Shown here: in pieces, positions 11,605 to 22,028 of the stretch | Layout of the letters: each line of letters begins with the position of its first letter | Numbering within the stretch: the first letter of the stretch is position 1 | Origin: Piliocolobus tephrosceles | Lineage: Eukaryota; Chordata; Mammalia; Primates; Cercopithecidae | Direction: 5' to 3' | Length of the DNA: 64,000 bases | Assembly (NCBI RefSeq): GCF_002776525.5 | Contig: NC_045436.1 | Location: 99,819,696-99,883,695, forward strand | Position numbers and translations under genes: made by a program | Notes under the pieces: model-generated | Database searches by the model: none | Told to the model about the DNA's origin: nothing | Seen by the model: the letters and a program-made list of their open reading frames with translations, nothing else

Positions 11605-12621
11605 TTACATTTTGGCATGTTTTTGCAATGGCTGGTACCGGTTGTTCCTTTCCATGTTTAGGGCTTCCTTCAGGGTCTCTTGTAAGGCAGGCCTGGTGGT
11701 GACAAAATCTCTAAGCATTTGCTTATCTGTAAAGAATTTTATTTCTCCTTCACTTATGAAACTTAGTTTGGCTGGATATGAAATTCTGGGTTTAAAATTC
11801 TTTTCTTTAAGAACGTTGAATATTGGCCCCCACTCTCTTCTGGCTTGTAGAGTTTCTGCCGAGAGATCTGCTGTCAGTCTGATGGGCTTCCCTTTGTGGG
11901 TAACCCGACCTTTCTCTCTGGCTGCCCTTAAGATTTTTTCCTTCATTTCAACTTTGGTGAATCTGGCAATTATGTGTCTTGGAGTTGCTCTTCTGGGGGA
12001 GTATCTTTGTGGCGTTCTCTGTATTTCCTGAATTTGAATGTTGGCCTGCCCTGCTAGGTTGGGGAAGTTCTCCTCGATGATATCCTGTAGAGTGTTTTCC
12101 AATTTGGTTCCATTTTCCCCCTCACTTTCAGGCACCCCAATCAGACGTAGATTTGGTCTTTTTACATAATCCCATACTTCTTGCAGGTTTTGTTCATTTC
12201 TTTTTCTTCTTTTTTCTTTTGGTTTCTCTTCGCGCTTCATTTCATTCATTTGATCCTCAATCGCTGATACTCTTTCTTCCAGTTGATCGAGTCGGTTACT
12301 GAAGCTTGTGCATTTGTCACGTATTTCTCGTGTCATGGTTTTCATCTCTGTCATTTCGTTTATGACCTTCTCTGCATTAATTAGTCTAGCTGTCAATTCT
12401 TCCACTCTTTTTTCAAGATTTTTAGTTTCTTTGCGCTGGGTACGTAATTCCTCCTTTAGCTCTGAGAGGTTTGATGGACTGAAGCCTTCTTCTCTCATCT
12501 CATCAAAATCATTCTCTGACCAGCTTTGATCCATTGCTGGTGATGGGCTGTGCTCCTTTGCAGGAGGAGATGCGCTCTTATTTTTTGAATTTCCAGCTTT
12601 TCTGCCCTGCTTTTCCCCCAT
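11605..12621 (-). CDS. L1 ORF1 RNA-binding chaperone, intact frame
   Basis: The uninterrupted 338-codon frame has the standard primate ORF1p length. It starts 'MGEKQGRKAGNSKNKSASPP' and ends at the usual 'NRYQPLQKHAKM'. A disordered N-terminus is followed by a leucine-heptad coiled coil at about 52-150, which trimerises the protein. An RRM-like domain lies at about 157-252 (WDYVKRPNLRLIGVPE near its start), and a C-terminal domain contains AAREKGRVTHKGKPIRL and SAETLQARREW. In active L1s this protein coats L1 RNA in cytoplasmic RNPs and acts as a nucleic-acid chaperone. The open frame is notable because ORF2 in the same copy is broken. The coiled coil differs from my recollection of the youngest human L1s. 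Whether it is expressed cannot be judged from sequence. Confidence 0.93.
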   Translation of the reverse strand: MGEKQGRKAGNSKNKSASPPAKEHSPSPAMDQSWSENDFDEMREEGFSPSNLSELKEELRTQRKETKNLEKRVEELTARLINAEKVINEMTEMKTMTREIRDKCTSFSNRLDQLEERVSAIEDQMNEMKREEKPKEKRRKRNEQNLQEVWDYVKRPNLRLIGVPESEGENGTKLENTLQDIIEENFPNLAGQANIQIQEIQRTPQRYSPRRATPRHIIARFTKVEMKEKILRAAREKGRVTHKGKPIRLTADLSAETLQARREWGPIFNVLKEKNFKPRISYPAKLSFISEGEIKFFTDKQMLRDFVTTRPALQETLKEALNMERNNRYQPLQKHAKM

Positions 12622-13197
12622 CTTTGTGGTTTTATCTGTCTCTGGTCTTTGATGATGGTGACGTACTGATGGGGTTTTGATATAGGTGTCCTTCCTGTTT
12701 GATAGTTTTCCTTCTGACAGTCAGGACCCTCAGCTATAGGTCTGTTGGAGATTGCTTGAGGTCCACTCCAGACCCTGTTTGCCTGGGTATCAGCAGCAGA
12801 GGTTGCAGAAGATAGAATATTGCTGAACAGCGAGTGCACCTGTCTGATTCTTGCTTTGGAAGCTTCCTCTCAGGGGTGTACTCCACCCTGTGAGGTGTGG
12901 GGTGTCAGACTGCCCCTAGTGGGGGATGTCTCCCAGTTAGGCTACTCAGGGGTCAGTGACCCACTTGAGCAGGCAGACTGCCCCTTCTCAGATCTCAACC
13001 TCCGTGTTGGGAGATCCACTGCTCTCTTCAAAGCTGTCAGACAGAGTCGTTCGCCTCTGGACAGGCCTCTGCTGCTTTAGCTGAGCCCTGTCCCCAGAGG
13101 CGGAGTCTACAGAGACAGGCAGGTTTCCTTGAGCTGCTGTGAGCTCCACCCAGTTCGAGCTTCCCAGCGGCTTTATTTACCTACTTAAGCCTCAGCG

Positions 13198-13242
13198 ATG
13201 GCGGGCACCCCTCCCCCAGCCTCGCTGCTGCCTTGCGGTTAG
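13198..13242 (+). pseudogene. ORF0-like antisense start, truncated after 14 codons
   Basis: On the strand opposite ORF1, in the L1 5' UTR, an ATG is followed by codons for MAGTPPPASLLPCG and then TAG. Its position (about 440 bp from the L1 5' end) and its opening residues match the primate L1 antisense ORF0 start. The early stop removes most of the usual reading frame of about 70 codons. Confidence 0.6.
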
Positions 13243-13617
13243 ATTGCGGCAGACTGCTGTGTTAGCAAGGAGGGAGGCTCCGTGGGCGTGGGACCCTCCC
13301 GGCCAGGTGTGGGATATAATCTCCGGTGTGCCGGTGTTACAGCGCAGTATTGGGGTGGGAGTTACCCGATTTTCCAGGTGTTGTGTGTCTCAGTTCCCCT
13401 GGCTAGGAAAAGGGACTCCCTTTCCCCTCGCGCTTCCCAGGTGAGGCGATGCCTCGCCCTGCTTCAGCTCTCGCTGGTCGGGCTGCAGCAGCTGACCAGC
13501 ACCGATTGTCCGGCACTCCCGAGTGAGATGACCCCAGTACCTCAGTTGAAAATGCAGAAATCACCGGTCTTCTGTGTCGCTCGCGCTGGGAGATGGAGAC
13601 TGAAGCTGTTCCTATTT

Positions 13618-13626
13618 GGCCATCTT
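13618..13626 (-). promoter_or_regulatory. YY1 site at the L1 5' end
   Basis: The element strand reads AAGATGGCC about 12 bases from its 5' terminus. This is the conserved L1 YY1-binding site that positions transcription initiation, and it is intact. Confidence 0.75.
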
Positions 13627-13638
13627 GCTCCGCCCCCC

Positions 13639-13650
13639 CATAGAAAATCC
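13639..13650. repeat. Right target-site duplication of the L1PA insertion
   Basis: An exact copy of 'catagaaaatcc' at 7484-7495, after which the old L1 continues. Confidence 0.95.
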
Positions 13651-15622
13651 TAAAGACTCCACTAAAAAGCTATTAGAACTAATAAATGGATTCAGTAAAT
13701 TTGCAAGAGAAAAATCAACATACAAAAATCTATATGCTGCCAATAAACAATTTGAAAAAATAAATTAAGGAAATGATCCCATTTACAACATCAAAAAGGA
13801 ATAAGATACTTAGGAATAATTTTAACCAATAGGTGAAACCTTTATACATTAATTACTATCAAGCATTGATGAGATATCAAACATTGATGAGGTGAATAAG
13901 ACACAAATAAATGGAAAAATATCCCATGTTCATGGACTGGAAGAAATAGTATTAAAAATTTTATAATACCCAAGGCTATCTACAGATTCATTGCAATCTC
14001 TATCAAAATTCCAATGGCATTTTTCACAGAAATAGAAAAAACAATTCTAACATTCATATGAAACCACTAAAGACACTGAATAGTTATAGTTAAAGCAATT
14101 GTGAGCAACAATGACAAAACTAGAGACATCATACTTCCTGATTTCAAATTATATTAAAATGTTGTAGTAATCAAAACCGTGTGGTGCTAGCTTACAAACA
14201 GACACATAGACAAATGGAATAGAATAAATAGAGGGCCTGCAAATAAACACGCAGATATATGGCCACTTAATTCTAGACAAAGGAACCAAGAATGCACAGT
14301 GTGGATAGTCTTTTCAATAAATTGTGATGGAAAAAACAGATATCCACATGCGAAAGGATGAAATTTGATCCTTATCTTACACTACACACCAAAAGCAACT
14401 TCAAATGGATTAAAGACTTAAATGTAAACTGCCAGAAGAAAACATATAAGAAAAGCTCCTTGTCAATCCTCTTGGTAATAAATTTTTGAATATGACACCA
14501 AAAACATAGGCAATGAAAGCAAAAATAAACAAGTAGGACTACATAAATTGAAAAAATTCTGCATAGCAAAGAAAAAAATCAACAAAGTGAAAAGGAAAAC
14601 AATGGAATGTGAGAAAATATTTGCAACACACATATTTAATAATGGATTAATATACAAATATGTAAGGAACTTACATAATAATGGCAAAAGAAAAATTAAA
14701 AATAGGCCAAGGACCTGAATAGACATTTTTGAAGACATACAAATGACCAACAGGCATATAAAAAGGTGCTAAAGTAACCAGTGTTGGTGAGAAAGTGGAA
14801 AAATGGGAACCCTTGTGTATTGTTGTTGGCAATGTAAATTAGAACAGCCATTATAATAAACAGTATGAACGTTCCTCAAAAAATTCAAAATAGCACTACC
14901 ATATTACCCGGCAATACCTCAGCTGTGTATACACCCAAAGAACATGAAATCAGCACCTCATAGAGCTACCTGCACTTCCATGTTCATTGCAACATTATTA
15001 CTCACAATAGCCAAGATATAAAAACCACCTAAGTATCTTGTCAACAGATGAATGAATACATCTATTGGTAAATGTGGTATATATATGCAGTGGAATATAA
15101 TTTATCCTTCAAAAAATAAAAAAATCCTGTCATTTATGACAACATGGATGGACCTGGAGGACCTGCTACTTGAAATAAGCCAGACACAGAAAAACAAACT
15201 CTGCATGATCTCACATATCTATGAAATCTAAAAAAGTCAAACTCATAAAAACAGAAAGTAAATATTGATTCCCTGGTCTGAGGGATAGGGAAATTTGGGG
15301 ATTTTGGTCAAAAGGTGTATATACACTTTGAATTACAAAATGAATATGTTTTGAACTCCTAATGTACAGCATTATACTTAAAGTTAATAATAATGTATTG
15401 TACATTTTAAATTTGCTTATAAAGTAAATCTTAAATGTTCTCATCATATACACAAACACACACAGAAAGGGTAACTATGTGAGGTGATGGATATGTTAAT
15501 TAGCTTGATTGTAGTGGTCATTTTACAGTGTATACATATATCAAATTATCACATTGTGCATCTCCAGTATATAGATTGTGTATTGGTCAATCACACCTCA
15601 GTAAAGCTAAAGAAATAAAATT
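13651..15622 (+). mobile_element. Old L1M LINE-1, part 2 (ORF2 end and 3' UTR)
   Basis: This continues the element from 7495. The downstream ORF2 remnants (the L1 'aacatggatggacctggagg' block near 15142) run into an L1M-type 3' UTR with 'atgtgaggtgatggatatgt' near 15476. It ends in 'cacctcagtaaagctaaaga' followed by AATAAA at about 15613. All frames are heavily broken. Confidence 0.88.
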
Positions 15623-15780
15623 TGGTGGGGTTTTATGAAACTTTTTGTGGCCAGTGATAGGAAAAACAATTATATCTTAGATATACTTCATGCAAGTCAG
15701 CTTTTGTGCTCAAAGGATAGATAAAGGATAGATAAAAATTGAAAGATGTTTGTGCTGTTAAGTTGTAATCATTTTTTCTT

Positions 15781-16079
15781 TTTCTTTTTTTTCTTCGAAA
15801 CGGAGTCTCTCTCATGTCACTCAGGCTGGAGTGCAGTGACGTGATCTCGGCTCACCGCAATCTCTGTCTCCTGGGTTCAAGCAATTCTCCTACCTCAGCC
15901 TCCCGAGTACCTGGGATTACAGGCGCCCGCCACCATGCCCAGCTAATTTTTGCATTTTTAGTAGAGATGGGGTTTTGCCACATTGGCCAGGCTGGTCTCA
16001 AACTCCTGACCTCAGGAGATCCGCCCGCCTCAGCCTCCCAAAGTGCTGGGATTACAGGAGTGAGCCACTGTGCCCAGCC
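15781..16079 (-). mobile_element. Full-length Alu, minus strand
   Basis: The complete dimer ends 'gagccactgtgcccagcc', with a T/C-rich decayed tail at its start. A perfect 17-bp TSD, 'tgtaatcattttttctt', lies at 15764-15780 and 16080-16096. Confidence 0.95.
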
Positions 16080-16096
16080 TGTAATCATTTTTTCTT

Positions 16097-17174
16097 CATA
16101 AATGCTATCATGTTGATAAGTGCTAAGTCTATCCTACTAGTGCACTGGTGCCCATATTTATGGTGCCTTGAACTTGTACAAAGGCCATCTAAGAAGAAGG
16201 TAGTGACCAGATAGAGCCTTTGGTGCCCCACTCTGACTTCAATCTAAATACATTTGATTTTCATAAATTGACTAATTTTTGTTCCACATAGGACATTGTT
16301 TTACAGAAGTTTTATGGAAAAAGTCACATTTCCAAAGTTTAAAATCAGTGTGAGCCATAAATTCTATTACTCTTCCAAAGATAAGTCCCCCCAATAATTC
16401 AGTATTATTTGAAAAAATCTGAAAGTCACTGCTTTAAGAATTGTAATTCAAAATATGTCATATCTACAGGCTTCATTTAAACACGAACCAACAAACTCTG
16501 GCCTACATAACGGAAAATTGAAGCAGAAACTTTCATTTTTAACTTCCCCTTTACCTTTAAGCCAGTTGTATAACTTCAATTTATGCAGTCTCATTTTCTT
16601 CCAACACTTTCTTGCTTTGTCCTTTATCTTGTCCTCCAAATTGTTCACATAAACCATCACGTATAACTTTAAATAGAAATCATACCTCCTCCTAAGAATA
16701 GTGTCTCAACACAGCATGCTATGGTTTAGCAGTTTTTACCAACAGCACCTCTTCTGGCATTTTAATCAAACATTTACTTAGACCTTTCTGACACAGTAAT
16801 AATATTACCTTCTATGACAGACAGAATGGAGGCTTTCCTCCCTCTATGATTAAAAATAAATAAAGGCAACACTGAAAAAAATTCAAACTATGACCTTGGA
16901 ATGCTCATTTTATAAAAAAGGCTCACAAAAGATCAGAGATATTAGCTCTAAGCAAAGAAGGTTCAACATGAAAATTCTTACAGACCAAGATAGATAAAAT
17001 GATTTTTAAAGTTCAGAAAAAAGTCAATTCCCTGTTACATTAAACTAATTAACCACATCCTGCCCCTGGCTGTCTTTGCTAATTTGAATTTTCTGGAATC
17101 TGCTGGTGCAGGTTTAACATGCTGTATAGAATTGACTTGTTTCCTAATTCCTTTATACTCACACCTTCACTCTC
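16097..17174. other. Unassigned DNA
   Basis: No gene or named repeat is recognised in this AT-rich interval. Confidence 0.4.
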
Positions 17175-17740
17175 TCATTCATTCATTCTACAAATACAGT
17201 ATTGATTGAATAACCACTCTGTGCTAGGTACAGTTTGGGCAAAGGAAACATATCAGTGGAAAAAATAAGCAAAATTCCTACCTTTACAGTGGTTGGGTAA
17301 CTCTAGTGGGGAGCCAGGCTTTCTGGAGTGAGCCAGCACTGCCGGTATAAGCTAGGACAAATTACTCAGCCTCCTTTGCTTGTTTCTGTTTTTTAAAAGA
17401 GGAGGACATCAGTTTCTGCTTCATAGGGTTGTATAAGAATCAAATGATTTAATACACGAAAAACACTCGTTAGTAGTTCCTGGCTCATTCTGGGAGCTCA
17501 GTAATTAGCTCTCATTATTATAATTAAATGAGTAAATAGAGACTTTTATGCAAGTGAAGATAATGCTGTGAAGAAAAACCAAGCAGGATAAGAGCTTGAG
17601 TGATTACAGTTGGGATGGGTCCTGTTACTTAGATAAGCAGGTCAGGGCAAGTTTCTCTGAAGAAGTATCATTTGACCTGAGCTCTACAAAGAATTTGGTG
17701 ATTATGCCAAATTGAAGGCCAGGAGCCAGAAGAGAGCTGT
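17175..17740 (-). repeat. L2 LINE fragment interrupted by a MIR
   Basis: Reverse-complement L2 terminal sequence appears at 17175-17310 ('ctctgtgctaggtacagttt', 'aaaattcctacctttacagt'). It resumes at about 17540-17740 with the L2 block 'gaagaagtatcatttgacct'. A MIR occupies the break. Confidence 0.6.
17311..17520 (+). repeat. MIR SINE
   Basis: MIR blocks appear in order: a Cys-like 'ggagccaggctttctgga', then 'acaaattactcagcctcc', then 'catagggttgtataagaatc', ending near 'cagtaattagctctcatta'. Confidence 0.7.
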
Positions 17741-17765
17741 ACTTGTGTGTGATGAACAGACTTCT

Positions 17766-18063
17766 TTTGAGACTGAGTTTCGCTCTATTGCCCAGGCTGG
17801 AATGCAATGGCACAACACTGTCTCACTGCAATCTCCGCCTCCCGGGTTCAAGTGATTCTCCTGTCTCAGCTTCCCGAGTAGCTGGGATCACAGGCACATG
17901 CCACCACACCTGGCTAATTTTTTTTTTTTTTTTTTGTATTTTTAGTAGAGATGGGGTTTCACCACATTGGCCAGGCTGGTCTTGAACTCCTGACCTCAAG
18001 TGATTCACCCACCTCAGCCTCCCGAAGTGCTGGGACTACAGGTGTGGGCCACTGTGTCTGGCC
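17766..18063 (-). mobile_element. Full-length Alu with eroded tail, minus strand
   Basis: The dimeric Alu has a TSD 'tgtgtgatgaacagacttct' at 17746-17765 and 18064-18083 with one mismatch in 20. The 3' tail is only four Ts, while the internal A-rich linker has grown to an 18-T run (about 17918-17935). Confidence 0.93.
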
Positions 18064-18623
18064 TGTGTGATGAATAGACTTCTAACCTGTTTTCCTATCT
18101 CCTTTGGCCATGTTCTGGTGGGTAAAACAGAATGATGAAACCAAATGAAACAGAGATTGGGAAGCCAAATGAAACAGGGATTGGCTGAGAAATCAAAATT
18201 AAAAACATCATTAATAAAATCAACAGCCACTCAAGATTTTAAAATAATAGTTTGGCATATGAATACCAAATAAGGAAATTACATGCCATTAACCTGAGAA
18301 CTAGGATGAACAGATTGTGACAGATTGTATATTGCCTTAATTGATTGATCTCCAAGTTCTGTCCCTAAGACGCTGGTCCTTAGAGGTCCAATAGATGCTT
18401 AGACGTCTCCTCTGTCACAAACACCATTCGTCATATGTCCACTAGTCATAAGATTTTGTGGAAATCAAAAGATGATCCTTTTCAGATTGGAGTGAAATAA
18501 GACTAAATCATATTACTAACTCTAGGAAATTACTTTTTAGCTCCATGAATCACTCATTTATCAGAGAATTTTCTATCTTATATCATGAAGAGCAATGTCC
18601 AGACCCCACATTTTACAGGGAAG

Positions 18624-18658
18624 AAAACAAAACAAAACAAAACAAAAAACAAAACAAG
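18624..18658. repeat. (AACAA)n simple repeat
   Basis: Five or more 'aaaac' units in tandem with minor interruptions. Confidence 0.9.
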
Positions 18659-19580
18659 ACCAGGTATTGAGAATAAAGCACTGCTTTAAAATGTGAAAAG
18701 CAACAAGAAATACAAAGAAAAAGAGAGTCTTATAATTTGCAAATCAAACAAATTCATTTTATTTATCTTGAAACTTGACCTAAATTAAATTTGCCTAAGA
18801 TCCAAATTTTTTTTATATTCATTTTTATTGTTAATTTTTAGTTCTTGGCTATGAAAAATGACTTATTTTATTTGTTTTTATCAGAAGCATAATTTTTGAT
18901 GCAATTACAATTTCTGGTATTTTCGAAGTTTATGCAATTAGACAAACTTCTTACTAGAGTAGAATTTGTTTTAATATTCTCATGTAACTTAGCCCCCTTT
19001 CCAGCCTACCCTTTCCATGCATCTGTCACATTAGGCACAATGAAATACTCATTACTTTTTAAATGTCTGCCACCAACATTTTATTTTTCCTAGTCCTTCA
19101 ATTCAACGTATCAGTAGTCAATAGCCTTTCTTTAAGGCAAAGTATCATGGATTTTAAATAGAGAAATCAGTAATGGAGAGTGAAGGAGGAAAAATGTACC
19201 CATAAAAATATTTGTAAACTGAGGAAAGAGTGACATAAGGAGGCTATAAAAGAAATGTAGACTTAGGCAGAGTGGCTGAGTTTCTACAAGTGCTTGAATG
19301 TCAAGAAAGGTCCAGGTGTGGCTGTGTAAGTGCATCTGGGGAGTGAGACTAATTGTTGGATGAAAAAGTGTCAATGGTTAGCAGAATCATGACTATAAAA
19401 ATATTTTTACCCTTTGCTTTTATAAACATATAATTCTTTTAACAAACATTGGTTAGTAAAAAATTTAAAGTTGCAGTGCAGTTTCCATCAGTCCTGGCAC
19501 ATAGCACTTGCTTAGCTCACAGGTTTCATGACCACACAGGCCTCTGTAGTGGGCCAACCTCAGTATAACAGTTCGTTTTC

Positions 19581-19634
19581 GTGTGTATTCATGTGTATTT
19601 CATGTGTATTTCATGTGTGCATTCATGTGTATTC
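19581..19634. repeat. Short minisatellite, unit 'atgtgtatttc'
   Basis: About five head-to-tail copies of a 10-12 bp unit (atgtgtatttc and near variants). Confidence 0.85.
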
Positions 19635-20802
19635 AGCGTGCTCAGTTTTTGCATCCCATTCCAGGGAAGATACTTGTATCAAAAGACTTTGGAACACCTT
19701 AAGAAGATTTCTTTCCTTTTTACTTGATGAAAGAGAGTTGTGTGTATCTTACTACTTTATGGGACAAGGTCAGTGTTAGGTGGGTAAGTCAAGACCCTGG
19801 GAGCTTTTTGTTGATTATTCACTGATACTGGTTAAATGTTTCCACTAAATTCCCTATAATCTACCCAAAATAAATAGTATTTTGAAAATTCTTTTTTTCT
19901 ATCATCTTTGTTCTAATACAAATAGTAAGAATTTTAAGACACTATTGTACTAAGTAGATTTTAACTCAAAATATACTGCAAACTGAAACGATTAGGCCCC
20001 AACAGTTTGTGGGAAGCTGAAAAAGATGAATAAATTGAAAATTATTCTTAAAAATGATACTATTATATATATACATATTTGTAAAATGAACATCTCATTA
20101 ACTAATTAAATGATGTAGGACCAGATGGAACAGATTGAATGTGTCTTCTTTCCAAAAATACACCTTAAACAGTGGAGTAAGAACGTTGTGCAGCAATTCT
20201 GTCACTTTTTATTTTTCCCGTTACTTTATAACTGTTTTACTCATACTTAATTCAATTGCATTTTTCTTCCTTTAATAACTCAAGTTTATTAATAATTTTT
20301 TACAAAGATTTTAACTTAATTTTTATGGAAACAACTTCATGGTTACATTGTTATCATTTCATATAACATTTAATTAAATTTAGTAATTATAATAAAAAAT
20401 TCACAAATTCACAGACGATTGAAGATAAGCAATTATTGGTGAGCATTCAACCGGCGGTAGCTAATGAGCACAGGTAACTAGGAGTTAGTGTTCTATGGGC
20501 AGCAGTGAATCATATGATCCCCTGGGAAAAAGATAACCTCGGCCATTCTGGAAACTCAGTTAAATAGGTATTGGCCAAAATAGCAATGTTTTCTAACTCC
20601 TTGTAACATGTTTTTGCTCAAAATGATTGCATTTGTGGTGACAACTGCAGAACTGTAAAGTAAATTCACTTTGATTACAAACTATTTCTGAATGTTTTCA
20701 GTACTGTTGTTGATAGTGTAGTAGAGCAACATATGAATCATTATACCTTTTAAATTAATTTCATAAAACCAACAAAAATTGTTTTCTTTTCTAAACTACA
20801 GA

Positions 20803-21065
20803 GTGGTTCAGAGTAGAAATTCTGGATTCAGATGGTTTAGGGTCAAATTTCAACTAAACCATTTACTAACTGCGACCCTGGGAAAGTTAGTTAACCTCTC
20901 TGTACCTTATTCTTCAATGGCAAAACAGAGGTTATAATGGCACTGAACTAATAGGGCCATGAAAATTAAATGATATAACACATGCATGGAGCTTAGCCTT
21001 GTGCCTGGTCCAAAGTCAGAATCAGCAAATGTTAGCTACTATTCTTATTCTTTTTGTTATTATTA
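20803..21065 (+). repeat. Near-complete MIR SINE
   Basis: The whole consensus order is visible: 'agagtggttcagagtagaaa' at the 5' end, 'ccatttactaactgcgaccc', 'agttaacctctctgtacctt', 'gaaaattaaatgatataaca', and 'gcaaatgttagctactattc' at the 3' end. Confidence 0.88.
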
Positions 21066-21421
21066 TTTTTGTTTGTGTCTAAAATGCTAAAAAGATGACA
21101 ATTCTTTCAGAACACTTATGAAACAAATTCTGAGGAGGGTACTAGAGAAGGAATCAACTAGATCTAAGAACATCCAAACGTAGGGAGAATAGGGTGAAGA
21201 AATGTGGAGATGAATGTATTTGCAACTGAAATATTTCTTTTTGTTGCTTTTATTTCCAAACAGAAATTACATTTTTGACAGTTCTGATTTAAAGAGCCTA
21301 TGAAATAAATTGATCCAATTACTAAACACTTTAATGTGAAAAAAAAAAACACCTCTTAGAATAAGTTTGGAAAAATATAATGAACTATTACAAATGAAAA
21401 ATGAATATTCAAATGACATTT
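21066..21421. other. Unassigned AT-rich DNA
   Basis: Nothing recognisable; it flanks the THE1/MST element. Confidence 0.4.
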
Positions 21422-21631
21422 TGTATTAGTCTGTTTTCATGCTGCTGATAAAGACATAGACAAGACTGGCAATTTACAAAAGAAAGAGGTTTAATGAACT
21501 TACAGTTCCACGTGGCTGGGGAGGTCTCACAATCATGGTAGAAGATGAAAGGCACATCTCACATGGCGGTAGACAAGAGAAGAGTGAGAGCCAAGTGAAA
21601 GGGGTTTTCCCTTATAAAACCATCAGATTTT

Positions 21632-21684
21632 GAGCTCTAGGGACACGGGAATGTCTCACAATGGGGCTCCTTAAAAAAAAAAAA
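21632..21684 (+). mobile_element. 53-bp poly(A)-tailed micro-insertion with perfect TSD
   Basis: A foreign 41-base segment ending in A12 sits in the LTR between exact 10-bp repeats 'atcagatttt' (21622-21631 and 21685-21694). A tail plus TSD is the signature of L1-type reverse transcription of a short RNA end. I do not recognise the RNA source. Confidence 0.75.
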
Positions 21685-21751
21685 ATCAGATTTTGTGGGA
21701 CTTATTCACTACCATGAGAACAGTATAGGGAAACTGCCACCGTCATTCAAT

Positions 21752-21925
21752 CTTGAACACACATGTAAACAGACATTAAGACATGAATTTTCTTAATAAC
21801 AATTTTGGTAAGAAATTTGAGGAATAACTCTTAAAGTAGAAAGTATTTATAATTTTCCACTTCTCTTAAATTCTTATTTCCATTTCATTTCCCCCATAAG
21901 TAATTATATCATGACCATAGTCATA
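21752..21925. mobile_element. Templated insertion copied from 32011-32180
   Basis: Bases 21753-21922 match 32011-32180 over 170 bp with 6 substitutions by my count (about 96.5%) and no gap. The segment interrupts the LTR, and the sides carry similar decamers GTCATTCAAT (21742-21751) and GTGATTCCAT (21926-21935), resembling a diverged target-site duplication. No poly(A) tail is visible at either end. Confidence 0.85.
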
Positions 21926-22028
21926 GTGATTCCATTACCTTCCACCAGGTCCCTCCCACAACACATGAGAATTATGGGAGATAAAATACAAGGTAAGATT
22001 TGGGTAGGGACAGAGCCAAACTATATCA

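Larger units (their letters stand above)
7496..13638 (-). mobile_element. Near-full-length L1PA-type LINE-1 with 3' transduction
   Basis: This autonomous non-LTR retrotransposon lies antisense inside an older L1. In element order it holds a 5' UTR of about 1,017 bp (13638-12622), ORF1 (12621-11605), a 63-bp inter-ORF spacer, ORF2 (11541-7930, damaged and gapped), a short 3' UTR with a first poly(A) at 7699-7712, a transduced flank (7698-7505) and a second poly(A) at 7504-7496. Exact 12-bp TSDs flank the whole unit, so it arrived in one target-primed event. ORF1 length and sequence put it in the primate L1PA lineage. The 3' UTR and the ORF1 coiled coil suggest an intermediate age, roughly L1PA4-L1PA7, older than the human-specific subfamily. 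Confidence 0.95.
12622..13638 (-). promoter_or_regulatory. L1PA 5' UTR / internal promoter
   Basis: This GC- and CpG-rich block of about 1,017 bp precedes ORF1 and ends at a run of Gs (Cs on +, 13633-13639) against the right TSD, so the element is essentially full length at its 5' end. L1 5' UTRs carry a sense RNA polymerase II promoter and, on the opposite strand, an antisense promoter. CpGs here are partly preserved. Confidence 0.9.
18084..20802. other. Unassigned AT-rich DNA with simple repeats
   Basis: I find no gene. Two short tandem repeats inside it are listed separately; the rest matches no family I can name. Confidence 0.4.
21422..22028 (-). repeat. 3' LTR of the THE1/MST element, with two later insertions
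   Basis: The LTR measures 607 bp, against 360 bp for its partner. Subtracting a 63-bp and a 180-bp insertion-plus-duplication leaves about 364 bp, the expected THE1 LTR size. Confidence 0.88.

Noticed and set aside
11573..12031. 152-codon frame on the plus strand over L1 ORF1, and other plus frames at 9413-11230
   Set aside because: These are antisense shadows of the L1 coding regions.
15814..16101. Open frames across Alu elements (also near 38224, 57150 and 17743)
   Set aside because: These frames translate antisense or sense Alu sequence and carry Alu-derived peptides. They are not genes.
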